In this document: positions 1 through 9,735 of the stretch, one piece after another
How positions within the stretch are numbered: position 1 is the first letter of the stretch
Layout: each line of letters starts with the position of its first letter
Assembly: GCF_019550795.1 (NCBI RefSeq)
Contig: NZ_CP080545.1
Span: 182,501-246,500 of the forward strand
From: Paenibacillus sp. sptzw28
GTDB taxonomy: Bacteria > Bacillota > Bacilli > Paenibacillales > Paenibacillaceae
DNA: 64,000 nucleotides
Direction: 5' to 3'
Program-made: the position numbers and the translations under genes
The notes under the pieces: model-generated
Told to the model about the DNA's origin: nothing
Database searches by the model: none
What the model saw: the letters and a program-made list of their open reading frames with translations, nothing else

Positions 1-304
<304 letters not shown>

Positions 305-377
305 TCATCTCCTTGTTATCCCAAAAGCATCGGTGAAAAAGAAGAAAGTATAGCGTGACACCATACTTCCTCATCTT

Positions 378-406
378 TTGAAAAAAGCTTCCGGAGGAAG
401 CTTTTC
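378..406 (-). terminator. Rho-independent terminator after greA
   Basis: On the minus strand a 10-bp stem (AAAAGCTTCC / GGAAGCTTTT) with a TCC loop is followed directly by a T run. It lies between the greA stop (423) and the lysS start (304), so lysS probably relies on readthrough or its own promoter. Confidence 0.85.
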
Positions 407-422
407 CAAAAAGGCATGCCAG

Positions 423-899
423 TTATTTTTTGATGTCGACAATTTTATATTGAATAATGCCGGCCGGAACGTTAACTTCTACGATCGTCCCTTTATTTTT
501 ACCGAGAATCGCTTTGCCAACCGGGCTTTCGTTTGAAATTTTGTTGTGCAGCGGATCCGATTCGGCCGTTCCGACAATCGCATATTCCATCGTATCGCCA
601 AACTCCATATCTTCAACGGTAACGGTCGAACCGATGCTCACCGTATCGATGTTGATATCGTCGTTGTTGATGATCCGCGCATTGCGAAGCATTTTCTCAA
701 GGGTGATGATCCGTCCCTCGATAAATGCCTGCTCGTTCTTGGCATCCTCATATTCGGAGTTCTCGCTGATATCGCCGTAACCGATTGCGATTTTGATCCG
801 TTCAGCTACTTCACGACGCTTGACCGACTTTAAATTCTCAAGCTCTTCTTCCAGCTTCTTAAGTCCGTCCTGAGTCAGAATGATCTCTTTATCGCTCAT
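423..899 (-). CDS. greA: Transcription elongation factor GreA
   Basis: GreA rescues backtracked RNA polymerase by stimulating transcript cleavage through the secondary channel. The 158-residue product has the usual length: an N-terminal antiparallel coiled coil (residues ~1-75, with [15 protein letters not shown] carrying the acidic tip residues) and a C-terminal FKBP-like domain (ending with [13 protein letters not shown]). The start is set at ATG 899, because GACAGGAG sits 9 nt upstream; an in-frame ATG at 926 lacks a ribosome-binding site. It has its own promoter upstream and a strong terminator downstream, so it is a single-gene unit. Confidence 0.95.
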   Translation of the reverse strand: MSDKEIILTQDGLKKLEEELENLKSVKRREVAERIKIAIGYGDISENSEYEDAKNEQAFIEGRIITLEKMLRNARIINNDDINIDTVSIGSTVTVEDMEFGDTMEYAIVGTAESDPLHNKISNESPVGKAILGKNKGTIVEVNVPAGIIQYKIVDIKK

Positions 900-1069
900 G
901 TTACTGATTCTCCTGTCGTGTGACATTTTTTCATACCGTGTATGAATTCACCGTTACCTAATATATTACGCTTCATACCCTTGATGACACCGCGCAGGGG
1001 TCAAGTTTGTCAGTTCATTATACCAGGCGGACAATCCGATCAATTACCAACGAATCTGATTATTGAAAA

Positions 1070-1099
1070 ATTATATTGCAAATTTACCCCGAATGTCAA
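1070..1099 (-). promoter_or_regulatory. Sigma-A promoter for greA
   Basis: Minus strand: -35 TTGACA (1099-1094), 18-nt spacer, -10 TATAAT (1075-1070). Both hexamers are perfect. It lies in the gap between dusB and greA and reads toward greA, leaving a leader of about 165 nt. Confidence 0.85.
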
Positions 1100-1176
1100 C
1101 GAAAGCACGAATGTATGCTGAAAACGCTTTATCAGACTATACCGAAGGCTTCGATCAACCCTTGGGCTTTCACGAG

Positions 1177-2208
1177 TTAATGATATACGACCTCGTCAGT
1201 CTGGGCAGAACCAGAAGCAGCCGGTTTCTCGCTTTCGGCTCCCAGCGATTCAATATATCCTGAAAGAATTTGCGCCATCTTATCCCTGCTCGTCTCTTCC
1301 ATGATGACGTCTTTCACCCTTGCGGCACCAGGCAGCCCCTTCAAGTACCAGGCCAGATGCTTGCGCATCTCGCGTACGGCGACGGATTCGCCCTTCAGCT
1401 TGACGAGGCGATCCATATGAACAATGGCGATTTCCATCTTCTCCCTCGGTGTCGGGTCTGCAAGCAGCTCGCCCTCGGTCAAATAATGAATCGTCCGGTA
1501 CAGCATCCACGGATTGCCTAGCGCTCCGCGTCCGATCATGACGCCGTCGCAGCCGGTATGGTCGAGCAGCCGTTTCGCATCCTCGGGAGTAAATACGTCC
1601 CCGTTTCCAATAACGGGAATCGTTACCGCTTGTTTAACATCCTTTATAATATCCCAATTCGCCTTGCCGGTATACAACTGCTCTCTGGTCCGGCCGTGAA
1701 CGCTTACTGCTTTACCGCCCGCACGCTCGACGGCCTGTGCATTCTGCACCGCGTAGATATGCTCGCTGTCCCAGCCGATACGCATTTTGACGGTTACCGG
1801 TTTATTGACGGCATCCACGACAGCCGATACCATCTCATAGATTTTATCCGGGTCGAGCAGCCACCTGGCACCTGCGTCGCATTTTGTAATTTTAGGTACC
1901 GGACACCCCATATTGATGTCGATAATGTCGGCATTTGTCTGTGTATCGACGATTTTCGCCGCCTCTACGAGCGATTCCCTGTCACCGCCGAATATTTGCA
2001 GGCTGAGCGGCTTCTCCCGCTCGTCAACGAACAGCATATCAAGCGTCCGCTTATTCCCATGCAGGATCGCTTTGTCGCTTACCATTTCGGCGCAGACTAG
2101 CCCGCAGCCGAATTCCTTTGCAATCAGTCGAAAAGCCGGATTGCACACGCCTGCCATCGGCGCAAGCACGACTTTATTTTTCATCTTGATGTTACCGATT
2201 TTGAGCAT
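1177..2208 (-). CDS. dusB: tRNA-dihydrouridine synthase, DusB type
   Basis: FMN-dependent enzyme that reduces uridine to dihydrouridine in the tRNA D-loop. The 343-residue protein has a TIM barrel with the FMN-site motif LAPMAGVCNPAFR near residue 15 and the family signature NMGCPVPKI at ~99-107, with catalytic Cys102. A helical tRNA-binding C-terminal domain follows, and a short polar tail (ESEKPAASGSAQTDE) is extra. ATG 2208 is preceded by GGGAG. It is the last gene of the pab/fol/xre/dusB run, in the same order as B. subtilis (dusB was formerly yacF). Confidence 0.95.
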   Translation of the reverse strand: MLKIGNIKMKNKVVLAPMAGVCNPAFRLIAKEFGCGLVCAEMVSDKAILHGNKRTLDMLFVDEREKPLSLQIFGGDRESLVEAAKIVDTQTNADIIDINMGCPVPKITKCDAGARWLLDPDKIYEMVSAVVDAVNKPVTVKMRIGWDSEHIYAVQNAQAVERAGGKAVSVHGRTREQLYTGKANWDIIKDVKQAVTIPVIGNGDVFTPEDAKRLLDHTGCDGVMIGRGALGNPWMLYRTIHYLTEGELLADPTPREKMEIAIVHMDRLVKLKGESVAVREMRKHLAWYLKGLPGAARVKDVIMEETSRDKMAQILSGYIESLGAESEKPAASGSAQTDEVVYH

Positions 2209-2240
2209 GCCGCTCCCACTCCCTTCTGATGTACCCTATT

Positions 2241-2459
2241 TTACTTATAACCGGTGTTGTCAGCCGTGAGTTCGTTGTAGCTGATACCGAGCGTTTCCGA
2301 AATGCGTTCAAGCAGCTTCGGGTCGGGCTTTCGCGTTCCCCGCTCCAACGAACCGAGAACTGCCACCGATACCTTGAGCCGCTCTGCAAGCTCCTGCTGA
2401 GTGAATCCTTTCAATTTTCGGAATGCGCGGACTCGTTGTGCCATTTGATCATATTCCAT
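2241..2459 (-). CDS. Small Xre-family helix-turn-helix protein (YazB-like)
   Basis: A 72-residue protein made almost entirely of one Xre/Cro-type HTH domain. FTQQELAERL and VSVAVLGSLERG form the recognition bihelix. It matches in size and place the yazB gene between folK and dusB of B. subtilis. Its DNA target is unknown, and no effector domain is present. The start at 2459 overlaps the last 49 bp of folK, which implies translational coupling to the folate operon; GGAGGGGAAGG lies upstream. Confidence 0.85.
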   Translation of the reverse strand: MEYDQMAQRVRAFRKLKGFTQQELAERLKVSVAVLGSLERGTRKPDPKLLERISETLGISYNELTADNTGYK

Positions 2460-3049
2460 AACTTGATGCCTTCCCCTCCATCCTCTAACGCCAGGGCTGC
2501 CGCTTGATCGACTTGCTCCTTGAGCGGATGACCGCTTTCAAGTATATCGCGCAGCGGTACCAGCACAAATGCCCTCTCCATCATTCTCGGGTGGGGCAGA
2601 TTCAGTTCGCCCGCCTCCATTGCAACGTCTTCCATCAGCAGCAAATCGAGATCGATTGTCCGCGGACCCCATCTGATATCCCGCGTCCTGCCAAGCTGTT
2701 TCTCTATGCTGAGCATCGCCCGCAGCAGCGCAAGAGGCTCAAGAGACGTACAGACCGCAGCTGTCATATTAAGAAAAGCCGGCTGCTGGGTATAACCGAC
2801 CGGTTCGGTCTCATAAATTCCGGATACACGCAGCACTTCGATGGCCGGATGCGCTTGAAGCATTAGCAGCGCCTCGGTAATCAGCCGTTCGCGGTCGCCG
2901 ACGTTTGAGCCAAGTGCGATATATGCCTCAAAGCCGCGGGATTCAGCACATGATTTCTTGCTGTCCGCGGCCGATGCCTGCCGATTCGAAGCAGAATCGG
3001 TTGCTCGCACGCTTGCGGATTTATCGTTTAGCGGGCTGTTGTTATCCAT
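2411..3049 (-). CDS. folK: 2-amino-4-hydroxy-6-hydroxymethyldihydropteridine pyrophosphokinase (HPPK)
   Basis: Transfers pyrophosphate from ATP to hydroxymethyl-dihydropterin, the step before dihydropteroate synthase. Family motifs are AYIALGSNVGDRE (N-terminal), VSGIYETEPVGYTQQPAFLN, and RWGPRTIDLDLLLM with the metal-binding DLDLLL. The first ~40 residues (SPLNDKSASVRATDSASNRQ) are a polar, low-complexity extension not needed by the family. ATG 3049 lies 1 nt after the folB stop and has AAGCGGG upstream; an upstream TTG inside folB is less likely. The 3' end overlaps the Xre gene. Confidence 0.93.
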   Translation of the reverse strand: MDNNSPLNDKSASVRATDSASNRQASAADSKKSCAESRGFEAYIALGSNVGDRERLITEALLMLQAHPAIEVLRVSGIYETEPVGYTQQPAFLNMTAAVCTSLEPLALLRAMLSIEKQLGRTRDIRWGPRTIDLDLLLMEDVAMEAGELNLPHPRMMERAFVLVPLRDILESGHPLKEQVDQAAALALEDGGEGIKLWNMIKWHNESAHSEN

Positions 3050-3050
3050 A

Positions 3051-3413
3051 TCAATCCCGCTTTCTGCAAAGTTCAACGGTTACACCCTCGAAATGAATAT
3101 CAAAAGGCGGGTGAGGTTTCGTCACACGAACCGTCACTTCATTTACATTAGTATAAGCTTCGAGCAGCCTTGATGCAATGTGACCCGCTAAAGCTTCAAT
3201 TAATTTAAAAGGCGGTCCTTCGACAATGAATTTCACAAGGGCATGAATCTCTGCATAGTTAACCGTGTGCTCGAGATCATCTGTTTGCGCCGCTTGTGAG
3301 AGGTCAAGCTTCAGCTCGATATCGACATAATATTGCTGGCCCAGTTTGTTTTCTTCCGGAAAAACGCCATGAAATCCGAAAAAACGCATCCCTTTCAGTG
3401 TCATCCGATCCAT
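3051..3413 (-). CDS. folB: Dihydroneopterin aldolase
   Basis: Converts dihydroneopterin to 6-hydroxymethyl-dihydropterin and glycolaldehyde in folate synthesis. The 120-residue product begins MDRMTLKGMRFFGFHGV, which includes the catalytic-loop signature FFGFHGVFPEE, and ends with TKPHPPFDIHFEGVTVE. ATG 3413 is chosen because AAGGGGGAG sits 6 nt upstream and gives the standard length. The open frame extends 48 codons further upstream without family similarity. It is tightly coupled to folK (1-nt gap). Confidence 0.95.
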   Translation of the reverse strand: MDRMTLKGMRFFGFHGVFPEENKLGQQYYVDIELKLDLSQAAQTDDLEHTVNYAEIHALVKFIVEGPPFKLIEALAGHIASRLLEAYTNVNEVTVRVTKPHPPFDIHFEGVTVELCRKRD

Positions 3414-3522
3414 TCCATGCTCCCCCTTACCCGCTTGCTTCTTCATGTGTAACATTGACCGACTCTCGCCGACCGTGCTCCGATGCCAGAAAGCAGCAAG
3501 AAATTTTATACTCTCAGATTGT

Positions 3523-4401
3523 TTAAGAGATGGGCTGCCCCCGGTATACGATTGCATCCGCCATCAACGCGTTCCGCTTCATGTCGATGACATCGTGCAC
3601 GCGAACGATCTGACAGCCTTGAGCGATTCCCATAGTGATTGTTGCGGCCGTTCCGAAGGCGACCTCATCAGCAGACAACCGCAGTGTTTCGCGTATAAAC
3701 TTTTTGCGCGATGTACCTAATAGAACCGGAAAACCAAGCGATGTGAGTTCATCCAACCGGCCAAGCAACTCCAGGTTATTGTTGTAATCTTTGGCAAAAC
3801 CAATGCCTGGATCAAGCCAGATATTCGGTTCGGCGACGCCTGCCGATCGGGCGATTCCGATGCTGACGTTCAAATCGGCTATCACATCCGGCACTAAGTC
3901 GGCATAATCAAGCGTATGCCGGTTGTGACTGAGAATAACGGGACAGCCATATTCCGCGGCAATCGAGGCAATTCGGGGATCGGCTTTGAATCCCCAGACA
4001 TCGTTGATAATATGCGCGCCGGCTTCAAGCGCTTGAAGTGCGGTCTCGGCTTTGTAAGTATCGATCGATACAGGCACGCGAGGCAGTTCTTCCCGCAGTG
4101 CCGTAATAACCGGAAGCACACGGCGAAGCTCCTCCTCCAAGGTAACCGGATCGCTCCCGGGGCGGGTAGATTCTCCGCCCACGTCAATGATATCTGCACC
4201 GTCTTGTACCATTTTACGGGCGTATTTGATCGCAGCATCGATATCGTTATAGCGGCCGCCGTCCGAGAAGGAGTCCGGGGTCATATTCAGTATTCCCATA
4301 ATGAGTGTACGCCGGCCTAGTTCAAGACGAACGCCCTCGTCAAGCTCGTATGACCTGATATAGGGCCATTGCCCGCCTCTTCCGGTTGACTGCTGCTGCA
4401 T
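3523..4401 (-). CDS. folP: Dihydropteroate synthase
   Basis: Condenses p-aminobenzoate with hydroxymethyl-dihydropterin pyrophosphate; it is the sulfonamide target. TIM-barrel motifs are present: ILNMTPDSFSDGG, DVGGESTRPGS, DVWGFKADP in the pterin pocket, DPGIGFAKD, and GTSRKKF for phosphate binding. The preferred start is ATG 4401, because AGGAAAGGG lies 9 nt upstream. ATG 4410 abuts that ribosome site, and a GTG at 4437 overlaps the pabC stop. About 36 residues precede the barrel. It sits between pabC and folB as in B. subtilis (sul). Confidence 0.95.
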   Translation of the reverse strand: MQQQSTGRGGQWPYIRSYELDEGVRLELGRRTLIMGILNMTPDSFSDGGRYNDIDAAIKYARKMVQDGADIIDVGGESTRPGSDPVTLEEELRRVLPVITALREELPRVPVSIDTYKAETALQALEAGAHIINDVWGFKADPRIASIAAEYGCPVILSHNRHTLDYADLVPDVIADLNVSIGIARSAGVAEPNIWLDPGIGFAKDYNNNLELLGRLDELTSLGFPVLLGTSRKKFIRETLRLSADEVAFGTAATITMGIAQGCQIVRVHDVIDMKRNALMADAIVYRGQPIS

Positions 4402-4436
4402 TGTGTTCATCCCTTTCCTGGCAAGTCCATTATGCA

Positions 4437-5321
4437 CTAGACATCGCGCCCGAATACCGCTTCCTCACGGTAAGCTGCTAACAGCTTCTTAGACACCGGG
4501 CCGGCGGTCCCGCCGCCAACGGCTAACTTATTTCCCTCGAGATTGCGAAGCGTCGTTACCGGTACCAGCTCCTGTATGGAATTGGTTACCCATACTTCCT
4601 CCGCCGTAATCAGGTCATTCCAGGTATACAGACCTTCCTGTACTTCTATTCCGGCTGCCTGCGCAAGTTCAATGATACGCGCACGCGTTACCCCAGGCAA
4701 AATGCCGGTTGCAACGGATGGGGTATATATTGTTCCTTCCCGGGCAAAAAATACATTGCTGACGATGCCTTCGGCCAGCCAGCCTTCGCGGGTCAGCATC
4801 AGCCCTTCGGCACCGGGCGCGGCGGCAAGCTCCAACAGCTCGCGCTTCGCAATGATATTATTCATATAATGCAGCGATTTCAGCCGGATTTCGCCCTCCG
4901 GCGTATTGCGCCGGGTCTTTAGCAGCACCAGCTCGCGTCCCTCGGTGTACAACCGGGCAGGGGGGGACGGCAGGGGCTTGACCAGCAGCAGCGAATCCGG
5001 CTTCGTGTAGTCGCTCGAAGGAAGCCCAAGCTCACCGACGCCCGCCGTGACAGTAAGACGTACGTACGCGTCATTCAGGTCATTCGCTTCCATCAGATCA
5101 GACAGCCACTTCCGCACCGCATTCGCATCTGCATCGTAAACGATTCCGAGTGAGCGGCAGCCATCTGAAAGACGCTTCAAATGACGCTCCAGTAAGTGCG
5201 GTCGGCCTTCGTATGTGCGAAAAGTTTCAAATAGGCCCATTCCATACAAAAAACCGTGATCGAATACCGAGATCACGGCTTCTTCCGCTGGCCGGACGGT
5301 TCCGTTCCAGCCAACGTTCAT
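4437..5321 (-). CDS. pabC: Aminodeoxychorismate lyase
   Basis: PLP-dependent fold-type IV enzyme that releases pyruvate from 4-amino-4-deoxychorismate to give p-aminobenzoate. Seen: N-terminal [20 protein letters not shown]; the PLP lysine region [16 protein letters not shown]; and [14 protein letters not shown] with [14 protein letters not shown], characteristic of the PabC/branched-chain aminotransferase family. Its 294 residues are of usual length. ATG 5321 overlaps the pabA stop by 4 bp, a coupled arrangement. It forms the last step of the pabB-pabA-pabC module that feeds folP. Confidence 0.94.
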   Translation of the reverse strand: MNVGWNGTVRPAEEAVISVFDHGFLYGMGLFETFRTYEGRPHLLERHLKRLSDGCRSLGIVYDADANAVRKWLSDLMEANDLNDAYVRLTVTAGVGELGLPSSDYTKPDSLLLVKPLPSPPARLYTEGRELVLLKTRRNTPEGEIRLKSLHYMNNIIAKRELLELAAAPGAEGLMLTREGWLAEGIVSNVFFAREGTIYTPSVATGILPGVTRARIIELAQAAGIEVQEGLYTWNDLITAEEVWVTNSIQELVPVTTLRNLEGNKLAVGGGTAGPVSKKLLAAYREEAVFGRDV

Positions 5322-5899
5322 CGTGCAGCGCCTGCCCGCATGCCCAGAAAATTGCGAAGAAGGGTCAGCCCGTTCTCGGTTATGATCGATTCGGGATGAA
5401 ACTGCACGCCCTCTATCGGATATTCCTTGTGCCGCAGTCCCATAATTTCGCCATCGGCCGTTTGTGCGCTAACCTCAAGGCAATCCGGCAGTGTCTCACG
5501 TTTTACGATAAGCGAATGGTAGCGCGTTGCCGTGAACGGTGACGGGACCCCCGCAAAGACTGATTTTTCATCATGAAAGATTTCGGAGGTCTTGCCATGC
5601 ATCAGCTTCTCTGCACGCACGACATCGCCGCCGAACGCTTGTCCGATCGACTGGTGACCGAGGCAGACGCCGAATATGGGAATAACACCCTTGAACCGCT
5701 CGATTAGCGCAAGGCTAATTCCAGCTTCGTTCGGGCTGCACGGCCCGGGGGAGATCAGGATGTGGTCCGGAGCAAGCTCCGCGATGCCCTCAAGATCGAT
5801 TTCATCATTCCGCTTCACAACGATTTCCTCGCCCAGCTCTCCGAGATATTGAACCAAATTATACGTAAAAGAGTCGTAGTTATCGATGACCAAAACCAT
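5318..5899 (-). CDS. pabA: Aminodeoxychorismate/anthranilate synthase glutamine amidotransferase subunit
   Basis: Class I glutamine amidotransferase that supplies ammonia to PabB; in Bacillaceae the same subunit can also serve TrpE. The 193 residues begin [19 protein letters not shown]. They carry the oxyanion strand [14 protein letters not shown], the nucleophile elbow [15 protein letters not shown] with the catalytic Cys, and the His-Glu pair in [12 protein letters not shown] 5899 has AAGGGGGT 7 nt upstream; upstream in-frame codons overlap pabB. The overlap geometry with pabB and pabC makes a single operon. Confidence 0.95.
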   Translation of the reverse strand: MVLVIDNYDSFTYNLVQYLGELGEEIVVKRNDEIDLEGIAELAPDHILISPGPCSPNEAGISLALIERFKGVIPIFGVCLGHQSIGQAFGGDVVRAEKLMHGKTSEIFHDEKSVFAGVPSPFTATRYHSLIVKRETLPDCLEVSAQTADGEIMGLRHKEYPIEGVQFHPESIITENGLTLLRNFLGMRAGAAR

Positions 5900-5904
5900 T
5901 TGCG

Positions 5905-7491
5905 TTACCCCCTTATAGGTTGGGCGCGAGCCCATTGCTCGCTGTATTGGATCGCTTTCCAAAGCGCCTTGGCCTTATTCAGCGACTCATGGTATTCACG
6001 TTCCGGATCGGAGTCGATGACGATCCCCGCACCTGCTTGTATATGGACGACACCGTCTTTAACCGTCATTGTCCTTATAATAATATTAAATTCCATATCG
6101 CCGTTATAGTCAATCCATCCGAGCGATCCGGTATAAGGTCCGCGGCGCACCGGTTCCACCTCTTCGATGATTTCCATAGTCCGGATTTTGGGAGCGCCTG
6201 TGATGGTACCACCCGGGAAAGTTGCCGCGATTACGTCATAAGCATCTTTCCCTGCAGCGAGGGTCCCCTCCACTTGTGAAACCAGATGCATGACATGGCT
6301 GTAATATTCTATAACCATCAGCTCTTTGACATGGACCGAACCATAGGCCGAAATGCGTCCGAGATCATTACGCTCCAAATCGACGAGCATAATATGTTCC
6401 GCCCGCTCTTTCTCATTGCCGATCAGTTCGTCGGCCATAGCCTGGTCTTCCTCTTCGGTGCGCCCGCGTCTGCGAGTGCCCGCGATCGGTCTCGCCGCGA
6501 GCTGCCCGCGCCGCAGCTCGACCAACAGCTCCGGCGATGCCGATACGAGCTGGAAGTCGGGAGAGCGCAGAAATCCCATATATGGAGATGGGTTGAGCAA
6601 TCGGAGCCACTCATAAAGCTCTTCCGGGGACGTCGTCGTTTCCCTGCTCTGGCGAAGCGATAGATTTACCTGAAACACGTCTCCCTGCGCGATATAGGCA
6701 CGAATGCGTTCAACGGCTTCCATGAAACCTTCCTTGGAAAACGGAGAAGTTTTGCCGGTCACCGCTTCGACATCGATATGAAGCGATCCCTTCTCCATCA
6801 GTTCGACCCGCGCTTGCTTCAGCTTCACCGCGCTGCGCTCCCCGGAAATCCGCCCAACTGACTCGGTCGCTGTGAGCTCGGCCCACAGCTGCGACATTGC
6901 CTGTGCCCGTTCAATGGCGGCATTGTATAATTGCAGCAGCCGCCCGCTCGATTCTTCGCCTGTTACTTGGCTGTGCACAGCGCAATAAAGCGCTTGTTCG
7001 TGATGGTCTACAATCCACAGCTCGTCCATTCGCATAAACAGATAATCAGGTAAACCGAGATCGTCCGCTGCAAACTCCGGAATCCGCTCAATCGAGCGAA
7101 CGACGTCGTAGCTCCAGAAACCGATGCAGCCGCCCGTCCATTTGGGACCTTCGGGCAGCCACGGGGCCTTAAAGCCGCTCATCCATAAACGGACCGCATC
7201 CAACGGCTTGGACCGATATTCGTTAACATTCCCGTTCCGGCAATCGGTTGTTACCGCCAGATCCCCTTTTCCGCGAATAAGTGACACCGGCGAGAGCCCC
7301 AGGTAGGTGTATCGGCCGTTCTTGCCGCTCTCCAGCACAAAAGCATTAGGGGATGCCGTCTCCCAAGCCTTCTCCCAGGATGCGGGTCTGTCTTCGCCGT
7401 CTGACAACGGCATTCTGAGCAGCAGAGGAAGGGTAGTAAATTGCTGCTCCCTCTGCCATTCCTGCCATTGTGTAAAGGCTGTCATCGTCAT
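5905..7491 (-). CDS. pabB: Aminodeoxychorismate synthase component I
   Basis: Chorismate-utilising enzyme that aminates chorismate to 4-amino-4-deoxychorismate using ammonia from PabA. The 528-residue protein shows the TrpE/PabB C-terminal core: [23 protein letters not shown], the signature [33 protein letters not shown] and [13 protein letters not shown]. The gene cluster (pabA, pabC, fol genes downstream) favours PabB over TrpE, since no trp genes are nearby. ATG 7491 has GGAGGG at proper spacing. A TATACT hexamer at 7565-7560 is a possible -10, without a convincing -35. Confidence 0.93.
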   Translation of the reverse strand: MTMTAFTQWQEWQREQQFTTLPLLLRMPLSDGEDRPASWEKAWETASPNAFVLESGKNGRYTYLGLSPVSLIRGKGDLAVTTDCRNGNVNEYRSKPLDAVRLWMSGFKAPWLPEGPKWTGGCIGFWSYDVVRSIERIPEFAADDLGLPDYLFMRMDELWIVDHHEQALYCAVHSQVTGEESSGRLLQLYNAAIERAQAMSQLWAELTATESVGRISGERSAVKLKQARVELMEKGSLHIDVEAVTGKTSPFSKEGFMEAVERIRAYIAQGDVFQVNLSLRQSRETTTSPEELYEWLRLLNPSPYMGFLRSPDFQLVSASPELLVELRRGQLAARPIAGTRRRGRTEEEDQAMADELIGNEKERAEHIMLVDLERNDLGRISAYGSVHVKELMVIEYYSHVMHLVSQVEGTLAAGKDAYDVIAATFPGGTITGAPKIRTMEIIEEVEPVRRGPYTGSLGWIDYNGDMEFNIIIRTMTVKDGVVHIQAGAGIVIDSDPEREYHESLNKAKALWKAIQYSEQWARAQPIRG

Positions 7492-7628
7492 ATCCAGCCC
7501 TCCGCTTTTCTGAAATGTCGAGTAAGGGCGAAAATCGTCCGCTCGTTCTGTTGGAAGCTAGTATACCGAATAAGGAGGGAAAAGAAAAGATTTTATCCGT
7601 TATTTTACCCGCGTCTGGCGTTAGTTAT

Positions 7629-7668
7629 TGAAAAAATAAATGGACCCCCACATTACATGGGAGTCCAT
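7629..7668 (-). terminator. Rho-independent terminator after cysK
   Basis: Minus strand: an inverted repeat with arms TGGACTCCCA and TGGGGGTCCA around ATGTAATG is followed by TTTATTTTTT. It separates cysK from the pab/fol operon. Confidence 0.85.
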
Positions 7669-7693
7669 TCCATAATCGGCCTGTAAGCCTCTG

Positions 7694-8632
7694 TTAGTTC
7701 TCGAAGTTGAACAGCGGTGTAGAGAGGTAACGTTCGCCGTTAGAAGGCACAACAGCGACTACGCGCTTGCCTTTGCCAAGTTCCTTCGCCACTTTCAACG
7801 CGGCGTAAATAGCTGCACCGGACGAAATGCCGCATAGGATGCCTTCTTCTTTCGCCGCACGCCGGGCATATTCGAACGCTTCGTCGTTCTCGATTGTAAT
7901 GACGCCGTCGTAAATTTCACGGTTCAGAATCTCCGGAATGAAGTTAGCGCCGATGCCTTGAATTTTGTGCGGTCCCGGGCTGCCGCCGGAAAGCAGCGGC
8001 GAAGCAGCCGGCTCCACAGCATAAATTTTAATGTTCGGAAAATTCTTCTTTAATACTTCCCCTGCACCGGAGATCGTACCGCCTGTACCAATACCTGAAA
8101 TGAACGCATCCAGCTTGCCGTCAAGCGAGTTAATCGCTTCCACGATTTCCGGACCGGTCGTTTCGCGGTGAATTTTCACATTCGCCTGGTTTTTAAACTG
8201 CTGCGGCATAAAGTAGGAAGGGTTTTCCTTCTGAATTTCTTCCGCGCGGCGTACAGAACCGTTCATTCCTTCGGAACCCGGTGTCAAGACGATCTCCGCA
8301 CCATAAGCGCGAAGGAGATTGCGGCGCTCCAGGCTCATCGTTTCAGGCATAACCAGAATTGCTTTGTAGCCCTTGGCAGCCGCTACCATTGCGAGGCCGA
8401 TTCCCGTATTGCCGCTCGTTGGCTCAACGATAGTGTCGCCCGGCTTGATCAGGCCTTCCTGCTCGGCTACTTCGATCATGCTGATAGCAATCCGGTCTTT
8501 AACGCTCGCGCCCGGATTTTGGTACTCAAGCTTAACGTAGATTTCCGCGCTGTCTTCCGGCACCAAACGATTTAAACGGACGAGCGGTGTATCACCAATA
8601 AGTTCGGTTACATTCTGCACAATTTTAGCCAT
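7694..8632 (-). CDS. cysK: Cysteine synthase A (O-acetylserine sulfhydrylase)
   Basis: PLP enzyme that makes L-cysteine from O-acetylserine and sulfide. Motifs: [14 protein letters not shown], the PLP lysine in [15 protein letters not shown], the asparagine loop [16 protein letters not shown], and the phosphate-binding GTGGTI; C-terminal [15 protein letters not shown]. With ATG 8632 it is 312 residues, the standard length, and has AGGAGGAGC upstream. The extra open frame upstream runs through the promoter. It follows the yacD homologue as in B. subtilis, has its own promoter and ends in a terminator. Confidence 0.95.
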   Translation of the reverse strand: MAKIVQNVTELIGDTPLVRLNRLVPEDSAEIYVKLEYQNPGASVKDRIAISMIEVAEQEGLIKPGDTIVEPTSGNTGIGLAMVAAAKGYKAILVMPETMSLERRNLLRAYGAEIVLTPGSEGMNGSVRRAEEIQKENPSYFMPQQFKNQANVKIHRETTGPEIVEAINSLDGKLDAFISGIGTGGTISGAGEVLKKNFPNIKIYAVEPAASPLLSGGSPGPHKIQGIGANFIPEILNREIYDGVITIENDEAFEYARRAAKEEGILCGISSGAAIYAALKVAKELGKGKRVVAVVPSNGERYLSTPLFNFEN

Positions 8633-8681
8633 GATAAAAGAGCTCCTCCTTATTCCGACTAATTCAGTTGGTTTTTCTTTC

Positions 8682-8711
8682 ATCTTATCAATGGTAACCA
8701 GCCGTTGTCAA
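8682..8711 (-). promoter_or_regulatory. Sigma-A promoter for cysK
   Basis: Minus strand: TTGACA (8711-8706), 18-nt spacer, TAAGAT (8687-8682). The leader contains TTAGTCGGAATAAGG, which loosely resembles the GGAATA core of CymR-type cysteine-regulator sites. That second point is speculative. Confidence 0.75.
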
Positions 8712-8769
8712 TAGTCAGTTTGTCTTTCGCCGCGGCGTCTTGCACGTATTTCCATTTTCAAGCTTAGTC

Positions 8770-9717
8770 CTATTTGATACTGGCATTGTACTTGGCCAGC
8801 AGATTATCTTCGAGCGTATTAAGCGGGCTGGCTTTGGACAACGCCACTTGTTTGCGGGCATTCTCGCGCATGAGCCTCTCGTCCGTCTTCCCGGTCGTAT
8901 GCGTTTCCAGAAGACGGATAATGGCCTGACCACCATCCACAGGGATTGGTCCGGTTGTTTCACCGATTTCAAGGTTGGCAGCCTCAGAAAGAATCTCATT
9001 ACTTATAAAGGGGTCGTTCTCGTCGATCAGACCCAGATCTCCGCCGCTGTCCGCACTGTCCCGATCCTTCGAATAGGTTTTGGCCATAAGCGCAAAATCT
9101 TCTCCGCGCTCCAGCTTGCGCAGCAGCTCTTCGGCGTCCTTCTTGTTGTCGGTCACAATCCAGGCTAGCCGGTATTGGGTACGCGGCATAAGCTGCTCCT
9201 TATTCTCATCAATAAAGGAATCCACTTCGTCCTCGGATACCTGAACCGACCGAATCGCGATTTTCTCAAGCAGCAGCTTGTATTTGGTATCTTCACGTAT
9301 CGTCTCAGGCGTTAAGCCAAGCTGCTCTTTCATAGAAGCGTAGTACTGCTGCTCACTATCGTAACCGGCTATTACCACTGCCAGCTCTTCATCGATTTCC
9401 TGTGCCGAGGCAGTCAAATTATCGGCATGCGCTTCCAGCCGTATAGCAGCGCGTACCATCAAGGTTCTCAGTACCGAACTCCCATACTGGCTGCGCAGTT
9501 GTCCGATTAATTCCGCATCTGTAATCCGCACGCTTCCAACCGTGGCTGCAAGCCGGTCCACTGCCGCAGCAGGTTCTTTCATTTCATCCTTATCATCACC
9601 TTGCGGTACCCCTTGGTTCGGGGCACTAATCACGCGAGTGACGACGACTGCTGCAAGAACGATCATACATACGGCTTGAAGCAGCATGATGCTCTTCAAC
9701 ACCTGGTCTTTCTTCAT
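8770..9717 (-). CDS. Membrane-anchored peptidyl-prolyl isomerase, SurA/PrsA type (YacD-like)
   Basis: A 315-residue protein with an N-terminal hydrophobic anchor (IMLLQAVCMIVLAAVVVTRV, residues ~10-29) and no lipobox. A SurA-like N-terminal helical region follows, then a parvulin (rotamase) domain recognisable by TYSKDRDSADSGGDLGLI and FISNEILSEAANLEIGE with PIPVDGGQAIIRL. The domain should act outside the membrane on folding of secreted proteins. Size and place between hslO and cysK match B. subtilis yacD. ATG 9717 has CGGAGG. Which proteins it folds is unknown. Confidence 0.85.
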   Translation of the reverse strand: MKKDQVLKSIMLLQAVCMIVLAAVVVTRVISAPNQGVPQGDDKDEMKEPAAAVDRLAATVGSVRITDAELIGQLRSQYGSSVLRTLMVRAAIRLEAHADNLTASAQEIDEELAVVIAGYDSEQQYYASMKEQLGLTPETIREDTKYKLLLEKIAIRSVQVSEDEVDSFIDENKEQLMPRTQYRLAWIVTDNKKDAEELLRKLERGEDFALMAKTYSKDRDSADSGGDLGLIDENDPFISNEILSEAANLEIGETTGPIPVDGGQAIIRLLETHTTGKTDERLMRENARKQVALSKASPLNTLEDNLLAKYNASIK

Positions 9718-9735
9718 TGTCGCTTGGCCTCCGAT